DNA from: Chloroflexota bacterium
Lineage (GTDB): Bacteria > Chloroflexota > Limnocylindria > Limnocylindrales > CSP1-4
DNA: 19,551 bases
Direction of reading: 5' to 3'
NCBI GenBank assembly: GCA_021786915.1
Contig: JAJYMP010000685.1
Coordinates: 1-19,551 of the forward strand
Part shown: positions 7,316 to 14,754 of the stretch, piece by piece
How the letters are laid out: each line of letters starts with the position of its first letter
Numbering within the stretch: the first letter of the stretch is position 1
Position numbers and translations under genes: made by a program
Notes under the pieces: generated by a model
Seen by the model: the letters and a program-made list of their open reading frames with translations, nothing else
The model's database searches: none
What the model was told of the DNA's origin: nothing

Positions 7316-8812
7316 GTGCTGACCGCTGCCATCTTCCTGCCCATCCTCGCCGCGGCCGTGCTGGCGCTGCTGCCGCGAGACCGAGGCTTGGGTGCCCAGC
7401 CTCGACGTCTGGTCGCTGTGGCCACGGTTGTCGCGGCCGTGCCGCTCGTGCTTCTGGTCGCTGCCTGGCTGCGCTTCCACGGGTCAGGTGGCTTCGAGCA
7501 GGTGGAGACGCTGCCATGGATCCCGTCCCTGGGGATCGCGTACCGCGTCGGGATCGACGGCCTGTCACTGCCGCTGGCGGCCATGACCGCGCTCATCTTC
7601 GTCGTCGCGGTGCTGTATCCCGTCGACCTTCGCGGGCGGCCGCTGGCCTACTTCGCCCTGATCCTGTTCCTGGAGGGCGTCTCGATCGGCCTGTTCCTGG
7701 CACTCGACCTGTTCCTGTTCTTCGTCTTCTGGGACGTCTCGCTGGTCGCGATGTACTTTCTCATCGGGGCGTGGGGTCACGGCGACGCCCAGCGGTCAGC
7801 GCTCAAGTTCTTCCTCTACACGTTTGCCGGGTCACTGCCGCTGCTGCTGGCCATCCTCGGGCTCTACCTCGCGACCGAGCCGCGGACCTTCGACATGGCC
7901 GAGATCATCCGCCAGCAGCCCCTCGCCGGGACCGGCGTGTACGCCACCCTCGTGTTCGCGGGCTTCTTCATCGGTTTCGCGATCAAGACCCCCATCGTCC
8001 CATTCCACACCTGGCTGCCACCGGCCCACGTCGACGCGCCGGGTCCGGCGTCCGCCATCCTCGCCGGGGTCCTGCTCAAGATGGGCACGTACGGCTTCGT
8101 GCGGATCCTCATGAGCATGGTGCCGGGCGTCTGGGCCGAGCTGGCGCTCCCGATCGCCGTGCTCGCCGCGGTCTCGATCGTCTACGGCGCCCTGGTGGCC
8201 CTCGCCCAGACGAACCTCAAGCGGCTTATCGCCTACACCAGCGTCAACCACATGGGCTACGTGATCCTGGGGCTCGCGGCTGCCGGGGCCGCGGTCACGG
8301 GCCAGGAGGCGGCCCGGGCGATCGCCCTGACCGGGGCGACCGTCGAGATGGTCGCCCACGGCCTGATCACCGGCGCGCTGTTCCTCATGAGCGGGTCCGT
8401 CCTGGCCCGGGGCGGGACCTACGAGATGGATGCGTACGGCGGGCTGCTCGACAAGGCGCGCAGGCTGACCGTGCTCATGGCCCTCATGGCGTTCGCCAGC
8501 CTCGGCCTGCCGGGCCTGGCGGGATTCGTCGCCGAGGTCCAGATCTTCACCGGCACCCTCGCGGTCTGGCCGGCGCTGGCTGCCGTCGCCCTGCTCGGGA
8601 TCGTGCTGACGGCGGGCATCTTCCTTCGGATGCTCGGCCGGGTCTTCCTTGGCAGGCTCCCGGAACGACTGGAGCACTTCCCGGACCTCGGGCGGCGCGA
8701 GCTCGCCGGCCTCGGCGTGCTGGGCGCGTTCGTCCTCCTGATCGGGCTGGCGCCGGCGTGGCTTCTCGGGGTCGTGGACTCGTTCGCGGGTCCGTTCGTC
8801 GGCCGGCCATGA
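7316..8812 (+). CDS. nuoM: NADH-quinone oxidoreductase subunit M (antiporter-like)
   Basis: This 498-residue protein has about 14 membrane helices. GTG 7316 is chosen because GAGGAG at 7303-7308 lies 7 nt before it. Key residues: Lys224 (FAIKTPIVPFHTWLPPAH), Lys255 (VLLKMGTYGF), His312 (SVNHMGYVILG) and His348 (MVAHGLITGALFLMSG). The TM5 position that is Glu in nearly all NuoM proteins is Asp140 here (FFVFWDVSLVAMYFLIG), a conservative change that keeps the charge. It is the only nuo gene here not overlapping its upstream neighbour (26-nt gap). Its stop overlaps the ATG of a 14-codon ORF. Confidence 0.95.
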   Translation: MLTAAIFLPILAAAVLALLPRDRGLGAQPRRLVAVATVVAAVPLVLLVAAWLRFHGSGGFEQVETLPWIPSLGIAYRVGIDGLSLPLAAMTALIFVVAVLYPVDLRGRPLAYFALILFLEGVSIGLFLALDLFLFFVFWDVSLVAMYFLIGAWGHGDAQRSALKFFLYTFAGSLPLLLAILGLYLATEPRTFDMAEIIRQQPLAGTGVYATLVFAGFFIGFAIKTPIVPFHTWLPPAHVDAPGPASAILAGVLLKMGTYGFVRILMSMVPGVWAELALPIAVLAAVSIVYGALVALAQTNLKRLIAYTSVNHMGYVILGLAAAGAAVTGQEAARAIALTGATVEMVAHGLITGALFLMSGSVLARGGTYEMDAYGGLLDKARRLTVLMALMAFASLGLPGLAGFVAEVQIFTGTLAVWPALAAVALLGIVLTAGIFLRMLGRVFLGRLPERLEHFPDLGRRELAGLGVLGAFVLLIGLAPAWLLGVVDSFAGPFVGRP

Positions 8813-8853
8813 GCGACGGTTCGGTGCCGGGCGGCAGGGGCGAGGCGCGATGA
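8809..8853 (+). CDS. 14-codon ORF linking nuoM to nuoN
   Basis: The ORF encodes MSDGSVPGGRGEAR. Its ATG overlaps the nuoM stop (ATGA at 8809-8812) and its TGA overlaps the nuoN ATG (ATGA at 8850-8853), so ribosomes could pass from nuoM to nuoN by two stop-start steps. It has no ribosome site of its own beyond what nuoM coding sequence provides. The peptide looks like linker and is probably without function; the value may lie in coupling. It could also be chance in GC-rich DNA. Confidence 0.4.
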   Translation: MSDGSVPGGRGEAR

Positions 8854-10280
8854 CCGCGGAGCCGTCGATGGTCTCCATGCTGGGCGACGTCGTGCCGGAG
8901 GTCACGGTGGTGATCGGCGGTGTCGTCGTCCTGCTGTACGCCCTGGCGGCGCCGCGCGCCCGACAGCAGGGCGCCGCGTGGCTCGCGCTCGGCACGGTCA
9001 TCGGTGCGGCGGCGATCACGCTCACCATGCTGGGCGGCGTCCAGGCGCTCACGTTCTTCGGAACCTATGCGCGCGACGATGTCGCGGCCTTCGGCCGGCT
9101 CATCGTCCTGCTGGCGACTGCCGCGACGATCCTCCTCTCGGTGCGATGGTTCGCCCGCGATCCCCGTCACGGCGAGTACTACACGCTGCTGCTGTACTCC
9201 GCGCTGGGCGCGATGCTGCTCGCCGGCGCGACCGACCTCAAGGAGTTCGTCGTCGCGATGCTGCTGTCGTCCGCGACGGGCTTCGTCCTCGCCGCCTACC
9301 ACCGTCGCTCGTCGGCCTCGGCCGAGGCTGCGATCAAGTACTACCTGATCGGCGCGCTCGCCAACTCGGCGACGCTGATGGGCGTGGCCCTGCTGTTCGG
9401 GGCCGCCGGCGGCACGACGTTCGCGGCCCTGGCGGCGGGCCTCCCGGCGGTCGGGGGGCCCGCGGTGGTCGGCGGCGTCTCGCTCGTCGTGGTCGGCCTG
9501 GCCTTCAAGCTCGGAGCCGTGCCGGCGCACCCGTGGGTGCCCGACGTCGCGCAGGGGGCCCCGGCGCCGGTGGCGGCGTTCATCACGTCGGTCCCGAAGG
9601 TCGGCGCCTTCATCTTCCTCGCGAGGCTCGTCATGGTGCTGCCGGCGGGATCCGTCGGGTGGGAGGTGCTCGCGGCGGTGATCGCCGCGGCCACGATGAC
9701 GCTCGGCAACCTCGCCAGCCTGTGGCAGGACGACGTGCGGCGCCTGCTCGGCTGGTCCGCGGTCTCCCAGACGGGGTACGGCCTGATGGCGATCGTGGCG
9801 CTCGGTCGCAGCGAGCTCGCGATCCCGGCCCTGCTCTTCTTCCTCGCCGCCTACGTGCCGGGCAACTTCGCGGCGTTCGGCACCGTGGTCGCGCTGCGCG
9901 GACGGACCGCGCTCGCCGAGTACGCGGGTGTCGCCCGCGTCCGCCCGTGGCTGGCGGGGTCGCTCGCGCTGAGCTTCCTGTCGTTCATCGGGGTCCCGCC
10001 GCTCTCGGGGTTCGTGGCCAAGCTCCTGCTGTTCCTCGTCGCGATCCAGGCCGGATTCGCCTGGCTCGCCATCGTGGCGGCGATCAACACGGTGATCTCG
10101 ATCTTCTACTACGTCCGGGTGCTGGCTCCGGTCTACTTCGGCGACGCCGCGGGCGCGATGCCGACGCTCGGGCGCCTGTCCGACCGGACCACCGTCACGA
10201 TGGCCGCGATCCTCGTCCTCACGGGCGTGATCGCCGAGCCGCTGGTGGCTGCATTCTCAACCGCGACGCTGCTCCACTGA
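8850..10280 (+). CDS. nuoN: NADH-quinone oxidoreductase subunit N (antiporter-like)
   Basis: This 476-residue protein has about 14 membrane helices. The membrane lysines are kept: Lys220 (GLAFKLGAVPAHPWVPDV), Lys250 (ITSVPKVGAF) and Lys391 (LSGFVAKLLLFLVA). The TM5 glutamate, which pairs with the TM7 lysine and drives the canonical half-channel, is lost: the usual G-L-E-L-L-S reads A-M-L-L-S-S, putting Leu138 at that position. This leaves N lysine-equipped but without its normal partner. ATG 8850 follows a purine-rich AGGGGCGAGG stretch. It is the last gene of the operon, and no hairpin follows it before the regulator promoter at 10320. Confidence 0.93.
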   Translation: MTAEPSMVSMLGDVVPEVTVVIGGVVVLLYALAAPRARQQGAAWLALGTVIGAAAITLTMLGGVQALTFFGTYARDDVAAFGRLIVLLATAATILLSVRWFARDPRHGEYYTLLLYSALGAMLLAGATDLKEFVVAMLLSSATGFVLAAYHRRSSASAEAAIKYYLIGALANSATLMGVALLFGAAGGTTFAALAAGLPAVGGPAVVGGVSLVVVGLAFKLGAVPAHPWVPDVAQGAPAPVAAFITSVPKVGAFIFLARLVMVLPAGSVGWEVLAAVIAAATMTLGNLASLWQDDVRRLLGWSAVSQTGYGLMAIVALGRSELAIPALLFFLAAYVPGNFAAFGTVVALRGRTALAEYAGVARVRPWLAGSLALSFLSFIGVPPLSGFVAKLLLFLVAIQAGFAWLAIVAAINTVISIFYYVRVLAPVYFGDAAGAMPTLGRLSDRTTVTMAAILVLTGVIAEPLVAAFSTATLLH

Positions 10281-10319
10281 CCAAGAACTTGAGCCCTCCC
10301 GCCTGCGTGGCGCTGGGAT

Positions 10320-10362
10320 CTCATCTGGCACTCATATTCTTCTCAGGTTCATCGCCCACGGT
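10320..10362 (+). promoter_or_regulatory. Site C: 11-bp repeat promoter of the two-component system
   Basis: CTCA starts are at 10320, 10331 and 10342, all perfect. The -10-like hexamer CACGGT is at 10357-10362, with A at index 16 and T at index 20. Predicted start is near 10369, leaving a leader of about 125 nt to the regulator ATG. A CACAAT at 10372-10377 is an alternative -10. The array in front of the regulator gene suggests autoregulation. The rest of the 213-nt gap (10281-10493) holds nothing else I can name. Confidence 0.75.
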
Positions 10363-10493
10363 CGCACCACACACAATGGCTGCGATCGCGGCTGGGATGC
10401 ACCGTTGGCAGGCCCAGCAGCAACGGAAGCCGTTGCTCCGACGGGTTCGAACGCCCGACCGGAAGTGACACCTGACGGAGGCACAGACACACC

Positions 10494-11177
10494 ATGGCCG
10501 ATGCGACGCGGATCCTGGTCGTCGACGACGACCCGAAGATCAGGACCGTCGTCCGGCGCGGCCTCGCGTACGAGGGGTACCGGGTGATCGAGGCCGCCTC
10601 GGGCGAGGAGGGCCTCGAGAAGGCGCGGGAGCACCTGCCGCAGCTCGTCGTCCTCGACGTGATGATGCCGGGGCTCGACGGGCTCGAGGTCACGAGGCGC
10701 CTGCGGGCCGCCGGCGACGAGGTCGCCATCCTGATGCTGACCGCGCGCGACGAGGTCAGGGACCGCGTCGAGGGGCTCGAGACGGGCGCCGACGACTACC
10801 TCGTCAAGCCGTTCAGCTTCGAGGAGCTGCTCGCGCGCGTGCACGCGCTGCTGCGCCGCCGCTCGGCGCCGGCGGGCGAGGTCCTGCGCTTCGCGGACCT
10901 GGAGTTCGACGTGGACGCCCGCGAGGCCCGCCGCGGCGAGCGGCGCATCGAGCTGACCACGACCGAGTACAACCTGCTCCTGCTGCTGATGCGCCACCCG
11001 CGCAAGGTGCTCACCCGCGACGTCATCATGGAGCACGTGTGGGCGTACGACTTCGAGGGCGAGTCCAACGTGCTCGAGGTGTACGTGCGCTACCTGCGCA
11101 ACAAGCTCGAGGCCGCCGGCGAGGGCCGGCTGATCCACACCGTCCGCGGCGCGGGCTACGTGCTCAAGGACGGGTGA
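10494..11177 (+). CDS. OmpR/PhoB-family response regulator
   Basis: This 227-residue protein has an N-terminal receiver domain (acidic pocket Asp11-Asp13, phosphorylated Asp55 in [12 protein letters not shown], Thr83, Lys105 in [14 protein letters not shown]) and a C-terminal winged helix (about 130-225: [50 protein letters not shown]). It belongs to the MprA/TcrA-like branch by look. OmpR/PhoB proteins bind as dimers to direct repeats of about 10-11 bp, which matches the 11-bp arrays A-H in this window, including site C just upstream. CGGAGG at 10476-10481 serves as ribosome site. The stop overlaps the kinase GTG (GTGA). Confidence 0.96.
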   Translation: MADATRILVVDDDPKIRTVVRRGLAYEGYRVIEAASGEEGLEKAREHLPQLVVLDVMMPGLDGLEVTRRLRAAGDEVAILMLTARDEVRDRVEGLETGADDYLVKPFSFEELLARVHALLRRRSAPAGEVLRFADLEFDVDAREARRGERRIELTTTEYNLLLLLMRHPRKVLTRDVIMEHVWAYDFEGESNVLEVYVRYLRNKLEAAGEGRLIHTVRGAGYVLKDG

Positions 11178-12616
11178 GCCGCCTGCCGCCGCTGACCATC
11201 CGCGCCCGGCTCGCCCTGCTCTACACGGGCCTGCTGGCCGCCGCCCTGGCCGTGTTCGGCGGCGGGGTCTACGTCGTCCTCAGCGGCCAGCTGGAGCAGT
11301 CGTTCAACGCGTCGCTCGTCGCGAACGCCGAGCACGCCGCGGGGGCCGTCGCGCAGGACCTCAACGCCGCCGGGGGCCTGGCGCCGACGCCGAGGATCGT
11401 CTCCCAGCTCGCGTCGACCGGGGGGCGGATCCTCGTGCTCGACACCGCGGGCCGCGAGATCGCGGACTCGGCGCCCCCCGCGGAGCCCGCCCTGCCCATG
11501 ACCCCTGCGGACATCGCCGCCGCGGACCGCCAGGGCAATGCCATCCATGAGCACCCGGTCCCGGGCGACGTGCTGCGGATCACCATCCAGACGGTCAAGG
11601 CTCCCAACGGTGCCACCGTGGGGTACATCGTCTGGGCCGACAGCACGCGGCCGCTCCGCTCGCTGCTCGACACGGTCCGCCTGGCGCTGCTGCTCGGGGG
11701 GGTCGCGGTGACGCTGCTCGCCCTGGTCGGGGGCCTCTTCCTGGCCCGCCGGGCCCTCGCGCCCGTCGCCGACGTGACCGACACGGCGCGCGCGATCGCC
11801 CTGTCCGGCGACCTCGGCGCCCGCGTGGAGCACCCCGGGACCCCCGACGAGGTCGGCGAGCTTGCGCTGGCGTTCAACGAGATGCTCGCGGCCCTCGAGG
11901 CGAGCCACCAGGCGCTCCAGCGGTTCCTCGCCGACGCGTCGCACCAGCTCCGCACGCCGCTCACGGTGATCCGCGCCAACCTCGACCTCGCGACGCGGCC
12001 CGGCCTCGACGCGACGGAGCGGTCGGCCATCCTCAGCGACGCCCGCGACGAGGCGGAGCGGATGGGCCGCCTGATCGGGGACCTCCTGTCCCTGGCCCGG
12101 GCGGAGTCCGGCGCCCGGCTCACCTTCCAGCCCGTCGAGCTCGATGCCCTCCTCGTGGACTGCGTTCGGCGTCAGCGGCAGGCCGCCGCGCACGTGCGGA
12201 TGAGCGTGGCCGCGGTCCAGCCCGTGGTGGTCGAGGGCGACGCCGACCGGCTGCGCGAGCTGTTCGGCATCGTCCTCGACAACGCCGCCAGGTATACCCC
12301 GGCGGGCGGCAGGGTGACCGCCCGGCTCGACGTGCGCGACGCGACGGCGGTCGTGACCATCGACGACACCGGGATCGGGATCGACGCCGAGGACGCAGCC
12401 CACCTGTTCGAGCGGCTCTACCGCGGCCGCGAGGCGCGGGCGCTCCGGCCGTCCGGCACCGGCCTGGGCCTCGCGATCGCACGCTGGATCGCCGACGCGC
12501 ACGGCGCCGCGATCTCGCTGTCGCCGCTGCCGGAAGGCGGCACGCGCGCGGAGATCGCGATCCCGGCCCGACCCCGCCGGCCGGACACCTCGGAGGCGCC
12601 AGCCCGCGAAGGCTGA
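11174..12616 (+). CDS. Sensor histidine kinase
   Basis: This 480-residue membrane kinase is the partner of the preceding regulator. Order: TM1 (about 12-36), extracytoplasmic sensor region (about 37-165) with a His-containing patch (IHEHPVPGD at 124-132), TM2 (about 168-190), HAMP linker (191-245), HisKA with phospho-acceptor His257 ([10 protein letters not shown]), and HATPase with N box (Asn370, DNAARYTP), G1 (DDTGIGID, 397-404), F box (FERLYRG) and G2 (GTGLGLAI, 428-435). The sensor region is not a fold I can name, so the signal is unknown; the metal-related target genes suggest metal or envelope stress. GTG 11174 overlaps the regulator stop. Site D follows 10 nt after the stop. Confidence 0.95.
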   Translation: MSRLPPLTIRARLALLYTGLLAAALAVFGGGVYVVLSGQLEQSFNASLVANAEHAAGAVAQDLNAAGGLAPTPRIVSQLASTGGRILVLDTAGREIADSAPPAEPALPMTPADIAAADRQGNAIHEHPVPGDVLRITIQTVKAPNGATVGYIVWADSTRPLRSLLDTVRLALLLGGVAVTLLALVGGLFLARRALAPVADVTDTARAIALSGDLGARVEHPGTPDEVGELALAFNEMLAALEASHQALQRFLADASHQLRTPLTVIRANLDLATRPGLDATERSAILSDARDEAERMGRLIGDLLSLARAESGARLTFQPVELDALLVDCVRRQRQAAAHVRMSVAAVQPVVVEGDADRLRELFGIVLDNAARYTPAGGRVTARLDVRDATAVVTIDDTGIGIDAEDAAHLFERLYRGREARALRPSGTGLGLAIARWIADAHGAAISLSPLPEGGTRAEIAIPARPRRPDTSEAPAREG

Positions 12617-12626
12617 GCGCCGAAGT

Positions 12627-12669
12627 CTCACGCGGGGCTCACCCGGCTCTCAGCCTGGCGACGGACCAT
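12627..12669 (+). promoter_or_regulatory. Site D: 11-bp repeat promoter, likely leaderless
   Basis: CTCA starts are at 12627, 12638 and 12649, all perfect. The -10-like hexamer GACCAT is at 12664-12669 (A index 16, T index 20). The predicted start, near 12676-12677, falls on the ATG of the HMA gene. The stretch from the last repeat through the hexamer is nearly the same as in site H (shared CTCAGCCTG and GACCATC). Confidence 0.78.
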
Positions 12670-12676
12670 CCGGCAC

Positions 12677-12910
12677 ATGGACGGCTCGCTTCATCTGACG
12701 ATCCCGGTGCACGGCCTGAGCTGCGGAGGCGCCGGTGCGGCAACGCTCGAACGCGCCCTCGCGGCCGTCCCCGGGGTCCGCAGCGCTCAGGTCAACCCAG
12801 CAACTGCCACCGCGCACGTCCGCGCCGACGCGTCGTCCGTGGACGCGTGGGCTTTGATGCGGGTGATCCACCAGGCCGGCTACCACGCCGGACGACCCAT
12901 CGAGTCTTGA
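12677..12910 (+). CDS. Small heavy-metal-associated (HMA-like) domain protein
   Basis: This 77-residue protein has the beta-alpha-beta-beta-alpha-beta pattern of copper-chaperone-like domains: LHLTIPVHGLSC, then TLERALAAVPGVRSAQVNPA, then ATAHVRAD and LMRVIHQAGYHA. The metal loop normally reads M-x-C-x-x-C; here it is GLSCGGAG, with Cys16 kept and Ala at the place of the second Cys, so two-cysteine Cu(I) binding by one molecule is not possible. It may bind metal as a dimer or with the YHS partner next door. No ribosome site is visible and the predicted transcript starts at the ATG, so a leaderless mRNA is likely. It heads the HMA-YHS-Lgt-like unit. Confidence 0.82.
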   Translation: MDGSLHLTIPVHGLSCGGAGAATLERALAAVPGVRSAQVNPATATAHVRADASSVDAWALMRVIHQAGYHAGRPIES

Positions 12911-12932
12911 ACGCCGAAGGGAGCGCCCCACG

Positions 12933-13148
12933 ATGCACGCACACAGCCACGAGACCCTCGCCACCGGCCCCGTCTGCGGGATGAAGGTCGCCGCTGGCGG
13001 ACCGCTCTCGGAGAACCACCGCGGCACGACGTACTGGTTCTGCGACCCGGCCTGCGCGGCCACGTTCCGGGAGGACCCCGAGCGCTGGGCGAGCGGCGAG
13101 ACGATGTCCCACGACCACGGCGAGCAGCACGGCGCGCACCGTGCGTAG
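12933..13148 (+). CDS. His-rich YHS-domain metal protein
   Basis: This 71-residue protein has a YHS core (GPVCGM with Cys15; YWFCDPAC with Cys37 and Cys41; FREDPERWA). It is flanked by histidine-rich ends: MHAHSH at the N-terminus and SHDHGEQHGAH at the C-terminus, both fitting metal capture. The 52-residue YHS protein of the nuo operon has the same core but lacks the His tails, so the two are paralogues with different ends. A GGGAG ribosome site lies before the ATG. It is 22 nt after the HMA gene and 30 nt before the Lgt-like gene, so these three likely form one unit under site D. Confidence 0.88.
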   Translation: MHAHSHETLATGPVCGMKVAAGGPLSENHRGTTYWFCDPACAATFREDPERWASGETMSHDHGEQHGAHRA

Positions 13149-13178
13149 CGACGTGGGGCCGCGGCGCGAAGGCCGACG

Positions 13179-14369
13179 GTGAGCGCCAAGCGACGGCCGC
13201 CGCGCCGCGGCCGGGCATCATCCGCCTCGGCAGGCGCGGTCTCGGCGGTCGGCTCCTCCCGCGTGGTCTCACCGCCGGGCGTGGCCGGCCCACCGTCGAC
13301 CGCGACAGCCGCCGAAGCGCCCGACGCTGCGCTCCCCGCCGTCGAGGACCCGATGGCGCTGGTGGTGTCGCACCGCCTCGACTCCGGGCCCGCCGGGGCG
13401 CCGCCGTACACGCTGACCATCCGCATCCGCGGCCGGCGGCGCGGGGCGGCGGACCGGCCAGCGCCCGCCGACTCGTTCACGACGACGGAGACGATCGCGG
13501 GAGTCGTGCCGGGCAGCGGCCCGCTGTCCAGCACGACGTGGGTCTACGGGATCGCGGCCGGCGAGTGGGACGTCTCGGCCGAGGTCGTGGGCCCGGAGCG
13601 GGCTCGCGCCGCCAACCCGGCCGTCCTGCAGGCCGTGGGCTGGTCGTGGCGACGATGGGCGATGGTGGGCGCCGCCGGCCCGGCCCGGACCAGGTGGGCC
13701 CTCACGGCGCCGCTCGCGGCCGCCCCGGGCGTCCTGACCGGCAGCTTCCTGATCGCCGCGGTCTTCGCGATCTTCGGGGCGCTCCTGGCGCAGCCCGTGT
13801 TCCTCACGCACCACGGCGTCCCCGTCGGCCCCGCCATCGCGGCGTCGTTCCTGGCCATGTCGGCCGGCGTGGCCGGCGCCAAGGCGTGGTACATGATCCT
13901 CAAGGGCCCCAGCCGCGCCACGCTCCGCGAGGGCTGGTCGGTCGACGGCTTCCTCGTGTCCGCCCCGGTCGTGGCCGTCGCGACGGCGATGCTGCTCGGC
14001 GTCCCGCTGGGGGGCTACCTCGACGCGATCGCCCCCACGATCTTCCTCGCCGTGGCAGTCGGGCGCGTCGGCTGCTTCCTGACGGGGTGCTGCGCGGGCC
14101 GCATGACCGCCGGCCGCGGCATCTGGTCCTCCGACCGGCGCGTCGGCGCCCGGCGGATCCCCGCGCAGCTCATCGAGTCAGGCGTCGGGCTCGCCCTGGC
14201 TGCCCTCACCGTGATGCTCGTGCTCGGGAGGGTGGCGGAGGGCAGCGGCCTGGTCTTCCTCGGCTCCGTCGCCGCGTATTTGGTCGCGCGCCAGGCCCTG
14301 CTCCGCGTCCGGGCCGAGTCGCGGCGGTTCTCCTGGCGCCGCACGACGAGGGGAGCAGCCGCGGCGTGA
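13179..14369 (+). CDS. Lgt-family membrane protein with extra N-terminal domain
   Basis: This 396-residue protein starts with GTG. Residues 1-60 are low-complexity (Ser/Ala/Pro), and about 60-140 form a soluble beta-rich region (YTLTIRIRG, STTWVYGIAAGEWDVSAEV) of unknown fold. From about 175 on, membrane helices carry two Lgt-like blocks: GRVGCFLTGCCAGRMT (295-310) and RIPAQLIES (326-334), like G-R-x-G-N/C-F and HPTQLYES. Lgt moves diacylglycerol from phosphatidylglycerol to the lipobox cysteine of prolipoproteins. The Cys-Cys variant marks a common Lgt paralogue type whose activity is unclear. Its link to metal genes suggests a special lipid-transfer or envelope role. Canonical Lgt is about 260-300 residues, so the N-terminal 140-170 are extra. 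It converges on the 14392 gene with a CGCGCCGGCGCG palindrome between. Confidence 0.75.
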   Translation: MSAKRRPPRRGRASSASAGAVSAVGSSRVVSPPGVAGPPSTATAAEAPDAALPAVEDPMALVVSHRLDSGPAGAPPYTLTIRIRGRRRGAADRPAPADSFTTTETIAGVVPGSGPLSSTTWVYGIAAGEWDVSAEVVGPERARAANPAVLQAVGWSWRRWAMVGAAGPARTRWALTAPLAAAPGVLTGSFLIAAVFAIFGALLAQPVFLTHHGVPVGPAIAASFLAMSAGVAGAKAWYMILKGPSRATLREGWSVDGFLVSAPVVAVATAMLLGVPLGGYLDAIAPTIFLAVAVGRVGCFLTGCCAGRMTAGRGIWSSDRRVGARRIPAQLIESGVGLALAALTVMLVLGRVAEGSGLVFLGSVAAYLVARQALLRVRAESRRFSWRRTTRGAAAA

Positions 14370-14391
14370 CGCCGCGCCGGCGCGACGGACG

Positions 14392-14664
14392 TCAGATGCA
14401 CCACTCGGTGTACGGCGTCTCGGCCGGCGCGGCCGCCGTCTCGTGGCTCGCGTCCGGGCTGCAGCAGGCCGCCGCGGTGCCGTCCGGGGCGTGGTCGGCG
14501 TCGAGCACGAACCTCGAGAAGCACCCGGCGCACCGGAAGCGGAGGGTGCGGCCGTGGAAGAGCGCGGTCACGCCGGACCCGGCCGCGACCAGCGAGCCGC
14601 AGGTGGCGCACGCCGCCGCCGGCTGCCCGTCCGAGTCGATGACTGCAAGTTCAATGAGCTGCAT
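14392..14664 (-). CDS. Cys-rich zinc-ribbon-like small protein
   Basis: This 90-residue protein has two CxxC knuckles, Cys19/Cys22 (ACATCG) and Cys45/Cys48 (LRFRCAGCFSRF), typical of a zinc ribbon or a TRASH/YHS-like metal site. A CCSP pair (67-68) and a WCI end follow. The GRTLRFRCAGC-x-x-F segment resembles small metal-binding proteins near copper genes, but I cannot name a family. ATG 14664 is preceded by GGGAG on the minus strand with about 7 nt spacing. It is read from site H (predicted leader about 40 nt) and diverges from the DUF1461-like gene. Confidence 0.72.
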   Translation of the reverse strand: MQLIELAVIDSDGQPAAACATCGSLVAAGSGVTALFHGRTLRFRCAGCFSRFVLDADHAPDGTAAACCSPDASHETAAAPAETPYTEWCI

Positions 14665-14710
14665 GCGGAGACTCCCGATTCGCGTGGCCGGGCGGGCGCC
14701 CAAGGTCCAG

Positions 14711-14753
14711 ATGGTCGACCGGCAGGCTGAGCTGGCGATGAGGTGGGCATGAG
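14711..14753 (-). promoter_or_regulatory. Site H: 11-bp repeat promoter for the zinc-ribbon gene
   Basis: On the minus strand CTCA starts at 14753, 14742 and 14731 (TGAG at 14750, 14739, 14728 on plus), all perfect. The -10-like hexamer GACCAT runs 14716 to 14711 (A index 16, T index 20). Predicted start is near 14704. The repeats cover the ribosome site of the diverging plus-strand gene at 14755. Confidence 0.78.
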
Positions 14754-14754
14754 C

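Noticed and set aside
10372..10377. CACAAT as the main -10 of the regulator promoter
   Set aside because: Possible, but the hexamer at 10357-10362 is in the same register as in the other seven sites, so it is kept only as an alternative.
10332..11138. 268-codon minus-strand frame opposite the response regulator
   Set aside because: It is a shadow of the regulator gene caused by high GC third positions; the plus-strand protein is an unmistakable OmpR-family regulator.
14743..14751. GTG 14743 or ATG 14749 as start of the DUF1461-like gene
   Set aside because: Both overlap or touch the AGGTGG ribosome site; ATG 14755 has proper spacing.
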